Origin: Pardosa pseudoannulata
Lineage: Eukaryota > Arthropoda > Arachnida > Araneae > Lycosidae
Direction: 5' to 3'
Assembly: GCA_032207245.1 (NCBI GenBank)
Contig: CM063506.1
Coordinates: 14,006,763-14,070,762 of the forward strand
Length of the DNA stretch: 64,000 bases
The notes beneath the pieces were generated by a model that saw only the letters and a program-made list of their open reading frames with translations, searched no databases and was not told the DNA's origin. The translations under genes were made by a program, and so were the position numbers. Shown here one piece after another: positions 12,144 to 25,132 of this stretch. Positions within the stretch are counted from its first letter, which is position 1; the number at the start of each line of letters is the position of its first letter.

Positions 12144-12779
12144 GTTATGAAGAGTGGCAATGCGAGGTGCGTCATTAGACCACAGATTAGGTAAGGAAGA
12201 CACCCAATGAAACCCTTGAGTTTTATAAAAATAAAAAATAAAAAATCTTTTAGAGTTTTAAAACCCTTTCAAATAAATCCCCTTCGTCCTTTTCATGGTC
12301 AAGAATTTTGGAGAGGGACCAAACTCTAAGATCCAGCCCCTGTTTAACGGCGTGGTTAAGATAGCACTAAATGTACTTTGGATATTTTATATCTTAATAG
12401 GCATGATATCAGAAAATTCAAATATAAAATTGTAATATGAAAATACAATAAATATTGCCAATGAAAATGTATAAAGTGTAATAAACTGGACTGCAGTAAA
12501 CTGGAATTATTTTAAGGGGGGGGGAGGATATCTTCAGAGTCCGTGACAGACAGTTGACTCGTGTTGTATAAACAGGCAAGGGAATGAGACTTTAGCATGC
12601 TCTACATTTCCCAGCAGGGCGTGATTCGCTTCTCAACAAACTGGCTGTTCTTAGCGGTTGCTACGTCTGGCCATTACAGCGGCCCTCGGCGCGAACGATG
12701 TTTGTTATTTCTTCCCCCTTTTTCCCGAAAGAGGTACTTTTTGTGCAAGTCAATTTTCCCCTTCACTCGTCGCCCGGCT
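12144..12779. other. Unannotated stretch turning GC-rich
   Basis: From about 12541 base composition becomes markedly more GC- and CpG-rich (gcggccctcggcgcgaacg). Short frames on both strands reflect this composition and match no family. Confidence 0.45.
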
Positions 12780-13015
12780 AATGTCGGCCATTAACTGGCG
12801 CTGCGTGCCACTGGGAGACGCGCTGTTCCGTTTCGTTGCCACCTCGTAAAACTGTCCAAGGGGTAGAGATGTCCGCGCTGATGCACGGCTTCCGCCCGCA
12901 GTGGAAGAAGAAACGGCTTTTTTGCATCCTTCGCTTCCCGCGAATAAACCTTTTCTCATCCCTCCTTGCTTACTCACATTTAAAGCAAATCCGAGTTGGA
13001 AAAAATAAGGTGTAA
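12780..13015. repeat. Element X, copy 1 (GC-rich dispersed repeat)
   Basis: An ~80-bp core (about 12823-12901: GTTCCGTTTCGTTGCCACC, then AAAACTGTCC, GAGATG, CCGC..TGATGCACG, TTCCGC, GCAG) recurs with roughly four in five bases identical at about 34164-34247 and 38095-38163. Weaker similarity extends left to 'tgtcggccatta' and right to 'gagttggaaaaa'. A 90-codon minus frame overlaps it, but the other copies do not keep that frame open. This is a dispersed repeat of unknown nature. It could be an unrecognised transposon or a conserved promoter-like segment. Confidence 0.7.
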
Positions 13016-13831
13016 GTAACACAAGGTTCGCCGACCTGGGTGCTGGATTTTACCATCTCTTCTGAATATCGTCTTTCTATATCACGCCAACTCAAGAAGC
13101 CGAAAAGAAATGAGTGAGATGATGAAGGATGTATTACTTATCCGTACTAAAATTAAAAACTTCCGTAATTACTTTCTAAACTTTGATTACTTACGGTGAA
13201 TTCCCTAGACTTATCAGGTGAATGTATCGGATAAAACCCATGCTAAGTCGTAAACTCATACGAATATAAAAAAAACTATTTTACAGACTTTTGATCGCAC
13301 AAAAAAGTTATTTTGTGTGAGAAAAAATATTATCTCTTGCATATATCGATCTGAATAATTTCTTGCGGATCACTTCGCGTGAAATAGATTCGATAGCTTT
13401 GGTAGGGATCCAAACTTTCTTTTTAATATACCATTCAATGATTTTGGGAAAACGAAAAAAAATTAAATAAAAGTGTGAGCAATAAAAAACTATATCTTTA
13501 GTTTAATTTTCTTCTTCGATTTTACTGTTTTTTTAAAAGCATCTCGTTCCATTCGCTAATCATCTTCAAAGAATAATAAAAAAAAGTTTAAAAAGATTCT
13601 TTAAATAAAAATCATTTTATTGCAATATAAATAAATAAAAATAAGAATTTCTGAACCACTGAATATAGGCGTGAAATGAGATACATAGAAGGCCGGAAAA
13701 TGTAACGTTCCGTGATATTCTGTCGTTGAAACTGGCATTATAAATAGCCGACATTTTCAAAAATAAAAGGTCCTATGAAAACTATCTAAACAGTTTAGGA
13801 AAAGTTTTACGTGGGCGACTTTTACTTCTAT
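13016..13831. other. AT-rich stretch, nothing recognised
   Basis: No frame of 60 codons, no microsatellite and no transposon end identified. Confidence 0.5.
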
Positions 13832-14565
13832 ATAATTTGAAGACCCCCCCCTTTGTACAGAACACTAACGAACTCCTCCTGTTTCGACCCGGCTACAATA
13901 GCGAGGCGACGTAGTGTCTGGGATGTTGACAGTTCAGTTGAATAGGCGTCACATCCTAATCGGTTGCGTTAATGACACGGAGGTTGCCACGAGAATTCCG
14001 GAATCGGGACAGCTAGTGAATTAGAATTCAACTAAAAAACTAGCTGTAACCTTAGCTGGAGTTTTCAGGTAACTGGAATACTAACTGAGCAAAAAATGGT
14101 GGGCGGGACCGTAACTGACCCCAAGGTATAAAAAGCCTAGAATTTTTCGACTCCGGGCTTTTCGACAATTTTTTACGTAGGTTCTTTAACCTCGTGGAGG
14201 CTTTCGTGTCTTTTGACCGGAGCCAGCTTTTTAGTGATTACGTTGGGGAGACTCGTAAAGTCCGCTCATATAAGGAACGCCAGGGTCTCGGACACCGAAC
14301 GGGGGGTAGATTGGGTTTGCGTTGCACCCTGGAAGAGCCTCCCAATTTTGTGAGATTATTTAATCTTTTTTCCGACTGTGATCGTCGTGGTAATGTTATG
14401 CAAGCAACAATCCTTTACATTTCGACTTGTTTTGGGAGATTAGAATCCCTTTGTATATAACCAGTATTTACTCCAGAAAAATAAAAGTGATTTCCAATTC
14501 TGTTAAGACTGTGATCCTTCTTCACGCTACTTCTTCACTCAAGAACATTGAAGTCGTCACAATAA
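13832..14565 (+). mobile_element. Solo LTR with 4-bp TSD
   Basis: LTR body 13836-14561 (726 bp). The right end reads GAAGTCGTCACA. The left end, tttgaagacc, is a decayed TGTGAAGACC, as shown by the sister copy at 9133, so the termini are TG...CA and imperfectly inverted. Flanks are ATAA at 13832-13835 and 14562-14565. A TATA box (TATAAAAA, 14127-14134) and AATAAA (14480-14485) mark U3, R and U5 in plus orientation. An 88-codon frame at 14194-14460 lies inside R-U5 and is not a gene. No internal retrotransposon sequence adjoins it, so it is a solo LTR left by recombination. Confidence 0.85.
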
Positions 14566-15397
14566 TAATATCTGCTTATCGTCTGCATATCTCTTTCTAA
14601 TATTAAAAGATTTTCTTTCTACTAGAAAAACTCCAAGAAGAGTTTCAACGAATAATCAGTCCTTCCTATTAATTAAGATGAAGTTAAACTTTTCTTAGTC
14701 GTTAAATATTAAAGCTTAAATTTAAAGTAGGAAAAAAATATTTTTTTAAATAAGTAATAACAGGACACTATTTATGTACTCGGATCATAAGCGAAACTTG
14801 GCATCTCATTTTTCATTATTTCCTCAAAAATATTATGAAATGTCTAGATGGAAATTGTCGATTAAATTTCATACAAGGAACATTTTTATAGTTAATAATA
14901 TTTAATTTTTTGCAACAATAATAAATCATAAGAAAATTCATTAGAATAAGTTTATATAAAAAAATGTACATTTATCCAAACTAATTCATTTCATTGGGTA
15001 GTAATAGAATTCGTATCAAAATCATTAAAGAAATTATTTCTTTTCTTTTGGTATGGACGACAAATCAGAGTCTTTTGCATAACTATTGACTACTAAAACC
15101 ATGTTATCGAAAATATTTGACACTGTTTAATAATATCTAATTGAAGATGTACAACTGTGTGTAATATAATACACTAGTGTCCGGAACTAATTTTTAGGTT
15201 CAATTCTGACTGTTTGCATAGTTATTAACATTATAAAATAGTGCATATTTTACCGTCAAAGCTAGTATTGTCCCATAGAATGTTGGATACACTTTTTGTA
15301 ATTTCTACTTGAAATCTGGAAAGAGTAAACTCTTGGAATGTTCTTGCATTTGTGTTAATATTTCAAGCTTATTCTAGTAAATGCTGTCTGTAAATAT
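14566..15397. other. AT-rich stretch, nothing recognised
   Basis: No useful frame or repeat seen. Confidence 0.55.
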
Positions 15398-16496
<1,099 letters not shown>

Positions 16497-16497
<1 letters not shown>

Positions 16498-16801
16498 GAC
16501 AGAGTCCAGTAAATGTCACTTGAGTCCTAAGTACAACTTCATATCTTTATTTAAATCTCAAACCACACTACTCGACAATCATCTTTAATGGCGTCTCACA
16601 TTGGCGCCCAACTTCTAACAAAGGCAGGCTTAACTGCTTCGGGGAGCTACAGGTCTGACCGTGGAATGTGCATACTGCTCTCTGCCCAAATCACTGCGCG
16701 TAAGCCGTATTTATGTGGCTAACCCCTCATGCCGCGTCACTCTCAATAAAAGAATCCCTAATTAAAATCTCTAAAAATTAATCTACATTTTAAATCCTGA
16801 C

Positions 16802-16802
<1 letters not shown>
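16497..16802 (-). mobile_element. Probable solo LTR inside an (AT)n tract
   Basis: The 306-bp segment has TGACAGAG at the left and ATCCTGACA at the right, so TG...CA ends exist on either strand, and (TA)n flanks both sides. On the minus strand a TATA-like CATAAATAC lies near 16712 and AATAAA near 16545, in the right order for U3-R-U5, so I prefer that strand. Alternative: on the plus strand CACA at ~16600-16603 is followed by TTGGCGCCCAAC, which resembles a tRNA-Lys primer-binding site, suggesting a 5' LTR end plus leader. Confidence 0.6.

Positions 16803-16850
<48 letters not shown>
16803..16850. repeat. (TA)n(TG)n microsatellite
   Basis: TA repeats pass into about 16 TG repeats. It continues the tract interrupted by the 16497-16802 element. 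Confidence 0.97.
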
Positions 16851-16853
<3 letters not shown>

Positions 16854-18427
16854 ATGGGTGTTTAGCTGTACGTATACAACAAAAATCCTAAAAAATAAAA
16901 AATGCTTCGCTTGTCTAGCAAAATATTTTACAATATCCTTTTAGAATTTAATTTAAGTTGCATTTTTTGGTCTAGAAATACATTGAGTAACAAACACAGA
17001 TAGAAATGCTTCTCTCCAAATATTTAATACTTTAACCTAAAGCACTATATTCATTAGATCTCATCAGAACCATCCTTAGGTGGTTGACAACTTAGGTGAT
17101 TGCCTACGGAGGCAATACTCTGTTTTTTACCAAAAGAATTTTCATTAAGTCTATATTAGTATTAGCTTCTAAGACAGAAAAGATATGAGACTAGAAAAAT
17201 TACATATATTACATGGTTCTTTTAAAACTTTGCTTTTTTTTTTAATTTAAAGTTATTTCAATCTTGTTACCAGATTTTTTTTAATGTGCTTACGGAGGAA
17301 AAACGCTGCAATATACATAAAGTATTTATTTAAATAATACATCCGAGTGTCACAGTTGTGAACCCTAAATGTTGTGATTTTTTGGTTATAGTCAACATTT
17401 TAATTGGTTCCAATTGAACTCCTATATAACTAATGTTATTATAAACGATTGTTGTGAACTGAAATGTTTTTGTCACAGATTTTCTTAAAATGTTTTAAAT
17501 GTAATTTTATAATAAGTGTAAACTTTGTAACAATTGGAACTTAAAAAGATAATTTAAGAAGAAAGAAAATGTTAAGTTAACAAAAATTAACCTGAAACAT
17601 TAAATATTCAGGAATGTTATGCACATATTAAGGAAGATGTTAGAATAGATATCTGACAATCAACAACTTTTGTCATTATTTTGCCGTGTATAGAGCCCAC
17701 ATATATAATCGGAATGTACGACTCTTACAATAGGTTTCGCCTAAACAGTAAGAATATTATTTCAAAAATTTTCATTTCTACTAACATGATAAATTGTTGA
17801 TTTAAATAGTTATTGATTCTATAATAAATTGTGTGTTGTCCCAACGAATGTTTATAATACATCTTCTTTTAAATGATTATATATTTCTGTTTCAATAAAT
17901 TTGTATATAGTGAAGTGTAGATTTTGATAATAGACGATTAGTACTTTTTATTAGGTCAGCAAACAGTTCACTAGAACTGGTTTCGGCTGTTTATATAAAG
18001 ATGATGTTATCACATATCTTGAACTGAAATTTAAATTATTTAATAGTAAGCAGTTTGAAATACTATGACATTATTTAAAAAACTAAAGCAAGGGATCATC
18101 TAGGACCTAGCAAACCGTCCGCTGTCAAGAACAGTTATTTAATGGGGGTGGCACTTTGTCAGGTATTTGTAAAGTATTTTCCTTATCAAGATATTTTACA
18201 AAATTTAATTCTTTATACCTTGATAGAATAGAACGTAATTATTATTTATTATTATAAATTGCAATGCCAACCATTGCAATTAAAAGGGATAATATTTTTA
18301 AGAAAGATTGCACTGCATAGTGATTTGTTGTAACAACGAAGCGTACAATCAACAATTTTAAGGATGGTATGCTTGTTTTGATGGGATTTTCGTTGGTATA
18401 TTGTAAAAGAAAAAATAATCTTTAAGT
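16851..18427. other. AT-rich stretch, no gene seen
   Basis: About 1.6 kb with no frame of 60 codons and no transposon ends that I could pair. Confidence 0.55.
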
Positions 18428-18583
18428 TTGGTGAGCTATACTCTATTTTTTGGCAACACGAGGTTAATGAGACCGGGATTTACTGGTAAAAGCTAATTCC
18501 GAATGGCTACGAGCATCCATGCTATCTACGGGTTTCGAACCCGTGAACTCCGGTACTGAAGAGCAGAGCCTTACCCATTCGGT
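18428..18583 (-). mobile_element. SINE family A, diverged, incomplete head
   Basis: On the minus strand: CCGAATGGG..AAGGCTCTGC, GGAGTTCACGGGTTCGAAACC (B box), GGATGCTCGTAGCCATTCGG and CCCGGTCTCATTAACCTCG. The first bases of the head (GCCGAACGATGG) and the CAAAC tail are lost. No TSD was identified. Confidence 0.85.
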
Positions 18584-19310
18584 AAATTTTTAGAAAAGCT
18601 ATGATTTTATTGTTTTGTTTGTGTTAATGTCAACTGATAAGAGCATACAAAACTTTTTCGTTAAGGCAATTCATAGTTGTGAAATAAGTATCTTTTATAT
18701 GTTTATACACTATTTTGCAAAAAATGTCCAAAGGGAGAGGCATTTTATAACTTTTTTCGGAGCAACTAAACTGATAGAGTTGATGACCCTGACTTAAGAA
18801 GTTTCTCTGAGATAAATGTATTTCATTTGTTTTTGTTTCAACCACATTTTTGAAATTTTTCTCCTTAATAAAACTTTTTTTCTAAATAAAACATGATTAT
18901 ATAGTCGCAGAAACATAAATTAAACTTCCATTACTTACCTAAAAAAGTAATCAAATGCAATCATTGGATAAAAAGAGCCGTGTCTAATGATATTTTCAAT
19001 CGATGTTATTTTCAATAGATTACACGGTTGCGCATTATTTGAGTCGATTTTCAACTAAAATTAGATAAAATGATAAATGTGTAGAAGTATTTTTTTATTA
19101 ATCGAAAAGGAAAGAAAAGTTCTACACATGTTACTGATACAGAACGCTAAAATATCGAATATATAATATTAAAATAAAATTTAATATGAACAGTAAAAAT
19201 AGTAAAAAAAATTGATTCTAGAAGAATCAATACATCAAACGTATCCTTAAAAGAAGTAAAAAGTCTTTTAATTATTGAAATAATAATTAGTATTTTAAGG
19301 GAACGCTTAA
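18584..19310. other. AT-rich stretch with an imperfect inverted repeat
   Basis: ccgtgtctaatg at about 18979 and its near-inverse gattacacgg at about 19018-19027 bracket ttttcaatcgatgttatttt. Two overlapping short frames at 18615-18845 are opposite-strand chance frames. Nothing else was recognised. Confidence 0.4.
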
Positions 19311-20072
19311 TGGGATCAGTTTGGGACACCGTAATTTTGATAACAATATTCGATTGATAACAATAAACGACATGCGTAATTAGATAAATTTACTCCCTCT
19401 TTAATTCACACGAACTAAATTTCAAAATAAAATGAAAAAACACCTTGTATTTATGTACTGTATGTTATTTTTTAAAACATAATAATTGTATACATAATTA
19501 AAAAAAATTGACTTCCCATTGTTGAGTGTCTACAATTTTTTCTAAGAAGCTCATTGATAAATTGTTCATAATCATAATCAACCTGTCATAACGATTTAAA
19601 ATTTCGATCTTTTGTTTTAATGTTAAATCATTTCGCTTTCTGGCTTCCATATCGACAAGCTGCATGTAAGCGAGCAAGGCAGAAAATGTGAAAAATGTGT
19701 TGCCTTTTGCTTATCTGACAACCACTGACCACCAGCAGGGTGTGCGTATTTCTGAAAAATTCCAGGGATGGGTAATTAAAACCCCGCTACTTTGTTCATT
19801 CCCCATTTCCCTAGGTGAAACAGGGAGAAATCTCGAAAATTTGAAGAACATCCAAGGGAATGAAAACAATAAGTTTATTCTGAATACATTGTGAATATTC
19901 CTTTGCCAGTTAAAATAAGGTTCGAAAACTGATAACATTAACCAATGTAACGATCACATAAAGAGGTAATTTTAACATACAAATGAATAGAAAAAATCGG
20001 GACCAAGTGATTTCGATAACAATAAACGATTGATAACATAAACCGCGATTACATTAAGCGGAGTCCACTGTA
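19311..20072 (-). mobile_element. pogo/Tigger-like DNA transposon relic
   Basis: The right end on the minus strand reads CAGTGGACTCCGCTTAATG, then repeated TTATCAATCG/TGTTATC motifs and GGTCCC, ending at 20070 beside a TA (20071-20072). CAGTG...GACTCC..TTAA termini and repeated sub-terminal motifs fit pogo/Tigger elements. A CENPB-N-like coding remnant lies inside. The left boundary is unclear: 19311-19390 carries a second, diverged copy of the sub-terminal block in the same rather than inverted orientation, so the true left TIR may be lost. Confidence 0.65.
19512..19650 (-). pseudogene. Tigger/pogo transposase N-terminal remnant
   Basis: Starting at the ATG complementary to 19648-19650 the reading is MEARKRNDLTLKQKIEILNR followed by YDRL. 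K-R-K/N-D-L-T-L-K-Q-K-(L/I)-E-(I/L)-L is the opening helix of the CENPB-type N-terminal HTH used by pogo/Tigger transposases. Similarity then fades (MIMNNLSMSFLEK), with no DDE domain found downstream. It sits ~420 bp inside the terminal repeat, a sensible distance for the 5' end of such an element. Confidence 0.7.
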
Positions 20073-21580
20073 CCACAATTATAACCAAATTTCGAAATTC
20101 TTTAATTTTAATTTTTACTGTGTATTTCTACTCTCTATATCATTTACGGATATGGCTTCATTTGCTGGACATTTCTTAACGAAATAAATTTTAAATGTTT
20201 TCGTCTCCATGTTTATTTATCCTGAATTATATGAGTTAAAAATACTAAATTTTTTATTTGTATTCAAGATATGTGTTAGATATTTAATATAGGCTTTCTG
20301 TAATGTAATTGAAGAATAATGTGCATAGAATTATCAGTCATTTGATTATTTCTCTTTTTTATATAAAAATAACTTTATATAAAAAAGACTTATAAAACTT
20401 AATATCTATTTTATATAAAAATACATAGAAGAAATTGTTAAATATTATTATTATTTTATTTATGAGTAATTTTAATGTCCTATTTGAATATAAATATATC
20501 TAAAAGTCCAGCACAATCTTGTGTTGGAAACTCTGATAAACCTTTAAAAATTTAAGATAAAAGTATTAATACGTGAAAAAAATTATAAGAATTTTTTAAA
20601 AAGATGAAAAAAGCTCTGACTTTTAAATTTTTATTAAATGAACAGTTGAAAAAAATTTGAATATCCTGAATTGTTTTAAATTCGATTCTAAGATACTAAA
20701 TGATTATAAAGTTTTCAGTAAAACTTAAAAAATTGTAAAGATCTCATGTCCTTTTACTACAATCTAATACGTCAAATTTATTTCTCAAGAATTCTTTAAA
20801 CCCCTGTAAAATATGTTAAAAATATTGTATTGATAAAGTTTTATGCGAAATTATCTTTCTTCTTTGTGAAACACTATTAGGGAAAAGCTGTTACGAATAT
20901 TTATTTTTAGAAGAATTTATTTAATTAAAAAAATCATAGACTGTTATATGAGTTATGTCGAACTAAAAACGTTTAGTCACGAATTAACTAAACCTACGTT
21001 TCTGAACATCTTAATGAATGATACGGTTGCGTGATATGTATCGATTATGAACGATCAATAACAGGAATCGATGAATAATTATTGATTGAGATAATTGTCT
21101 AATAAAGTAGGTTAACCTTAAAGTCGAACATATGATATTTATTGAAAATATTAACATTTTTTTCGTCATCAAAATGAAATTGATCGTTATATGAATGAAA
21201 TAGATCATTCCCTACTGTTCGTTTTCTCGCATTGATTGTTAGGTTCGTTATATATCTAATTTATCTCACAAAAGCAAAGTTATTTTATTATTAATCCATC
21301 ATTCTCGAATTCTTAGCTTTTGCGTATTCATCGTCAAAAAAGTTCGTTATTGATCACATTTATTTCCTGAGTTATCGTTTTTATGAAATTATGAAGTATA
21401 AAATCAGTTTTTTGTATTGAAAAGAAATTTTCAAGATCATGTGGATGAAAAAATAACTTCTGCTCATCAGGAGTGTTTCCTTTACGATAAGAAAATATTT
21501 TTTAATTGTGGTGATGATTTGAGTGAAAACAGTTACTTCTTTGATGGCAGACAAACTTGACTTATAGCTACAATTAATTT
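20073..21580. other. AT-rich stretch, no gene seen
   Basis: No frame above 65 codons and no transposon end recognised. Confidence 0.55.
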
Positions 21581-22575
21581 GTCATTTCCTCTCTTTCTTT
21601 TAAATTTTTGGAGAATGATAAAAAAAGTTATTTTGTCGTATTTTATAACTGTTTTTTATATGCATGCACAGTGATAGTGATGCACAGCTTATTCTTTGCA
21701 GTCAGGGGACTTCCTTGAACAAAGCAGACATCGATTTCAAAAGATTTTTTTTAATTTTAAGTGTTATTCTAACTATAACTGATGTTATTTCATGAGCTGT
21801 CAAATGCTTTCAATGAGTGTTGTAAATACAGGAACTTCTTTGATATGAGCCTCTCTCAGAGATGCGTCTCTTTTTGTCAGGTCCCACCAAAGCCCTATGA
21901 GTAATAATGTTAGATTTCTATCAGTTACACGACTATCAGTTATATGTATCGCTCTCTTGTAGGACTCCTTTCTGGGTTAGTAAATACAAATTCCCATTAT
22001 TTGAAAAAGTATAACTTTGTCAAACGAATTAAGTATCATTCAGGATTTTACAGGATCTGTCAATAATCGATCACCATTTCTTCTGTCATTTCCTCTGTTT
22101 CTCTTAATTTTTTGGAGAATAATAAAAAAAGTTATTCTGTCGTATTTTATAACTGTTATTTATATGCATGCACAGTGACAGTGATACAGAGCTTATTCTT
22201 TGCAGTCAAGGGATTCCCTTGAACAAAGCAGACATCGATATCAAAATATTTTTTTAAATTTTAGGTGTCATTCTAAATATAACTAATGTTGTTTCCTGAA
22301 CTGTCAAATACTTTCAATGAGTGTTGTAAATACAGAAACCTCTGAGATATGCGCCTTTCTCAGAAATGCGTCTCTTTTTGTCAGGTCCTATCAAAGCCTT
22401 ATGGTTAATAATGTTAAATTTCTCTCATGTTATACGACTATCAGTAATAAGTATCGCTCTTTTGTACGACTGTTTTCTGGGTTAGGAAATACAATTTCCT
22501 GTCACTTGAAAGAGTGTAAGTTGGTCAAATGAATGAAGTATCATTCACGACTTTACAGGACATGTCAATTATCGA
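21581..22575. repeat. Two-copy tandem duplication, period 504 bp
   Basis: Copy 1 starts at gtcatttcctctctttc (21581) and copy 2 at gtcatttcctctgtttc (22085). Shared landmarks in order include tatatgcatgcacagtga, gcttattctttgcagtca, aacaaagcagacatcgat, gagtgttgtaaatacag, gatgcgtctctttttgtcag / aatgcgtctctttttgtcag and tctgggttag. The copies differ by scattered substitutions and small indels, so the event is not recent. A 71-codon frame in copy 2 is broken in copy 1, arguing against a gene. Confidence 0.93.
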
Positions 22576-23166
22576 TAACTGTTACTTGTGTCTATCTATT
22601 ATTAGAAATCAATGGACTAATTTAAGATATATCGCTGTGATTTTAAAGAAGTGAAAAATGGAGAAAGATAATTTCATCTTTTGCGATTTTATACATACAC
22701 GCATAGTTATGCACCAAACAGGACCCAATTGATAACGAGACCCTTCAGGTATATCTCAGTGGTGGTGGGTAGATCGCAAGTATTGAACCTCTCCACTCGG
22801 CTGACTTCCGTCGAAGTACCCGGAGTACGCACACATACACGTTTGTGTGTGGTGCATGTCTCTAAAACTTCCACCCACGTTGCCGAACCCGATGCAATGC
22901 ACATGCATCCCACGTGCATTTGAAGGCAGGCAAATATATGGAGTAATCAGAAGATGGCATGTGGTTCAGGTCGTAAGCGTTTGAAAATGAGTAATACTTG
23001 CTTAATAATTAGTGCTAAGATGTGTTAATTATATTATTTGTTTATTCATGCCATCTGTTTTAATAAAAGATGCATATAATAGTTTTTGTATATGTGATAA
23101 GAGGTTTTGTATCTTTTTTCTGACAACGTGTCCTATATAAATCAATCTATGAACATATATACATGT

Positions 23167-23169
<3 letters not shown>
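22576..23169. other. Unannotated stretch with a CpG-richer segment
   Basis: 22690-22930 is richer in GC and CA/TG repeats (cacacatacacgtttgtgtg) than its surroundings and has opposed 70- to 80-codon frames that resemble nothing known. Confidence 0.4.

Positions 23170-23238
<69 letters not shown>
23170..23238. repeat. (AT)n microsatellite
   Basis: Uninterrupted TA repeats. Frames read through it on both strands are artefacts. Confidence 0.98.
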
Positions 23239-23243
<5 letters not shown>

Positions 23244-24704
23244 TCCTCAAATCTGATCAAATGTATGCTACGTGTCTTCATTACTTTCCTATTTCTAATC
23301 CAGCTGTTAATTCTTCCAAGGAATATCTCTTATTTTTGCAACATTTATGCCATTGTTTGCAGTTGTCAAGTCACAAATGTTTTAATAAGCTACTAGTGAG
23401 CATCTGATTTAAAGCACTTTCTAGTGAGAGATTACTACCTACTCAAGGTGGCATTTTTCACAAATCAACATTGGCAGATTTGCCTCCTTCCTGCGTAAGA
23501 TGTATCCTTCAGATCTCATTTTAAAATGGAAAAAGAGGATGATTGCTAAGCATTTTGCCTGTTTTTAGAACTTGGATGAGTTGGCTTCCACGACATTACT
23601 TCAATAAAATTGAGCCTTGTCAAGCAAGCCCAGGCAATTAAACTTTTATTCAACTTCATTTGTGTCCCACATACGTACACACATATATGTGTGAGAGTGT
23701 GTAAATGTATAATGGAAGTTTTATAAAATCAGTATAAATGACAAACAGTATCTATGCTTGATACCGTGCAGTCTTTGGATTAGAAAGGAAAAATTAAATT
23801 TTTTAAATTAAAAATATAGAGTTTATTGAGACAACTCGGTCCTTGGCGCTCTGTTTCAAAACGCAGAACATATTTGGCTATATAGTAGTGTTGAGACGCT
23901 AGTATGATAGCCAATAAGAGTGTTGTTATTAATTACATGATGACGCATAAGAAGTGAAATTAAAGTTCGGTAAAGGAAATATGTAAGGATATTTGAGCTA
24001 ATAAGGAATTAATTTTTTTCGCTAAATTTCAAAAGTTTACCCCAATCAAAATAAAAACAAATGTATTACGCGAAAGGTTGCAATTTTAGGAATAGAATCG
24101 ACAAATAGCACTTTATATTACAATTATAATTAAGTTAATTTTGGGTTAAAATGTTATATATATCTATTTACTTAAGCATGTGTGTAAAATGTACTTTATA
24201 TTTTTAAATATAGTGTATTACATTTCTCATATCTTCAAATTTATGTTTAAAAATGTGGTGCCAGTTTAGCATCCAATATTGGTAAAAATATTGATAGCCC
24301 TATTATATCTTTAATAAAATTCAAAAACACGTAATTTGTTAAAATAGGTGATCTCTCACTTACGACTTTTTTCGTCTGTCACCTGCAAGTCTTATGAGTG
24401 AGAGGACACTAATTAATTCATCGTTTTAAATTTTCCCTTGAAATCATCATCCCTTGAAAAAATGCTTACATTCTGCAAATAATTAAAAAATTTCACTACA
24501 ATTGAATTTCAGTAATTTTTATGCCTGATTATAATTAGAATTTTTCCTCAAATTTTTAAATCATAAATATAGCGTTTTGAAAGTAGACATGTAATTTTAA
24601 CCTTTCGATCGATTCTTGTACAAAAATCAAGGATCAAAATCATTCTGGGAATTGTTATTTTTAAATTGGTATTCCGAATCATGAAGAAAATATATATAAA
24701 GAAC

Positions 24705-24710
<6 letters not shown>
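23239..24710. other. AT-rich stretch, no gene recognised
   Basis: A less AT-biased part lies at about 23410-23640, but no open frame crosses it and it matches nothing else in the window. Confidence 0.5.

Positions 24711-24768
<58 letters not shown>
24711..24768. repeat. (AT)n microsatellite
   Basis: Uninterrupted TA repeats. Confidence 0.97.
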
Positions 24769-24773
<5 letters not shown>

Positions 24774-25090
24774 ATATAGAATATAATTATGTAGAAAATA
24801 TTTGTTTAGTTTTTTTTTAATTTTCTATATCCAACTTTAAGTAAGCAGTAAATTTTACAATTTATTTTTTAAAATTAGGAATTATATTGCTATAGTCTAA
24901 ATACAAATTTATTTCATAAGAGTCTAATACTATTAGTCTATAAAATTAAACAAGATTTCAAATCATTAATTTATGAAATTTATATAAAAAATATCTACTA
25001 TTTGATAATAATAATTTAAATGATAAGTATAACAAAATTTAATTGCAGTTCTTTTCTAGGATTCATCTCAAAGAATTCTTGTAGATGTTG
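24769..25090. other. AT-rich stretch, nothing recognised
   Basis: No frame, repeat or transposon end seen. Confidence 0.5.
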
Positions 25091-25132
25091 AAACCTTTAA
25101 ATGTGAATATATATATTCACATTTAAAGGTTT
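25091..25132. repeat. Perfect 42-bp palindrome
   Basis: AAACCTTTAAATGTGAATATA is followed immediately by its exact reverse complement, so there is no spacer at all. It could extrude a 21-bp stem. An inverted duplication with every base paired and no loop is unusual compared with the other hairpins here. Confidence 0.97.

Noticed and set aside
12750..13022. 90-codon minus frame and two plus frames in GC-rich DNA
   Set aside because: Not kept open in the two other copies of element X. Length is explained by low stop frequency in GC-rich sequence.
14194..14460. 88-codon plus frame, GC-richer than most
   Set aside because: Lies within R-U5 of the 13836-14561 LTR.
16604..16615. tRNA-Lys primer-binding site
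   Set aside because: TTGGCGCCCAAC fits only about 11 bases and the implied upstream LTR would be ~107 bp. Kept only as the alternative reading of the 16497-16802 element.
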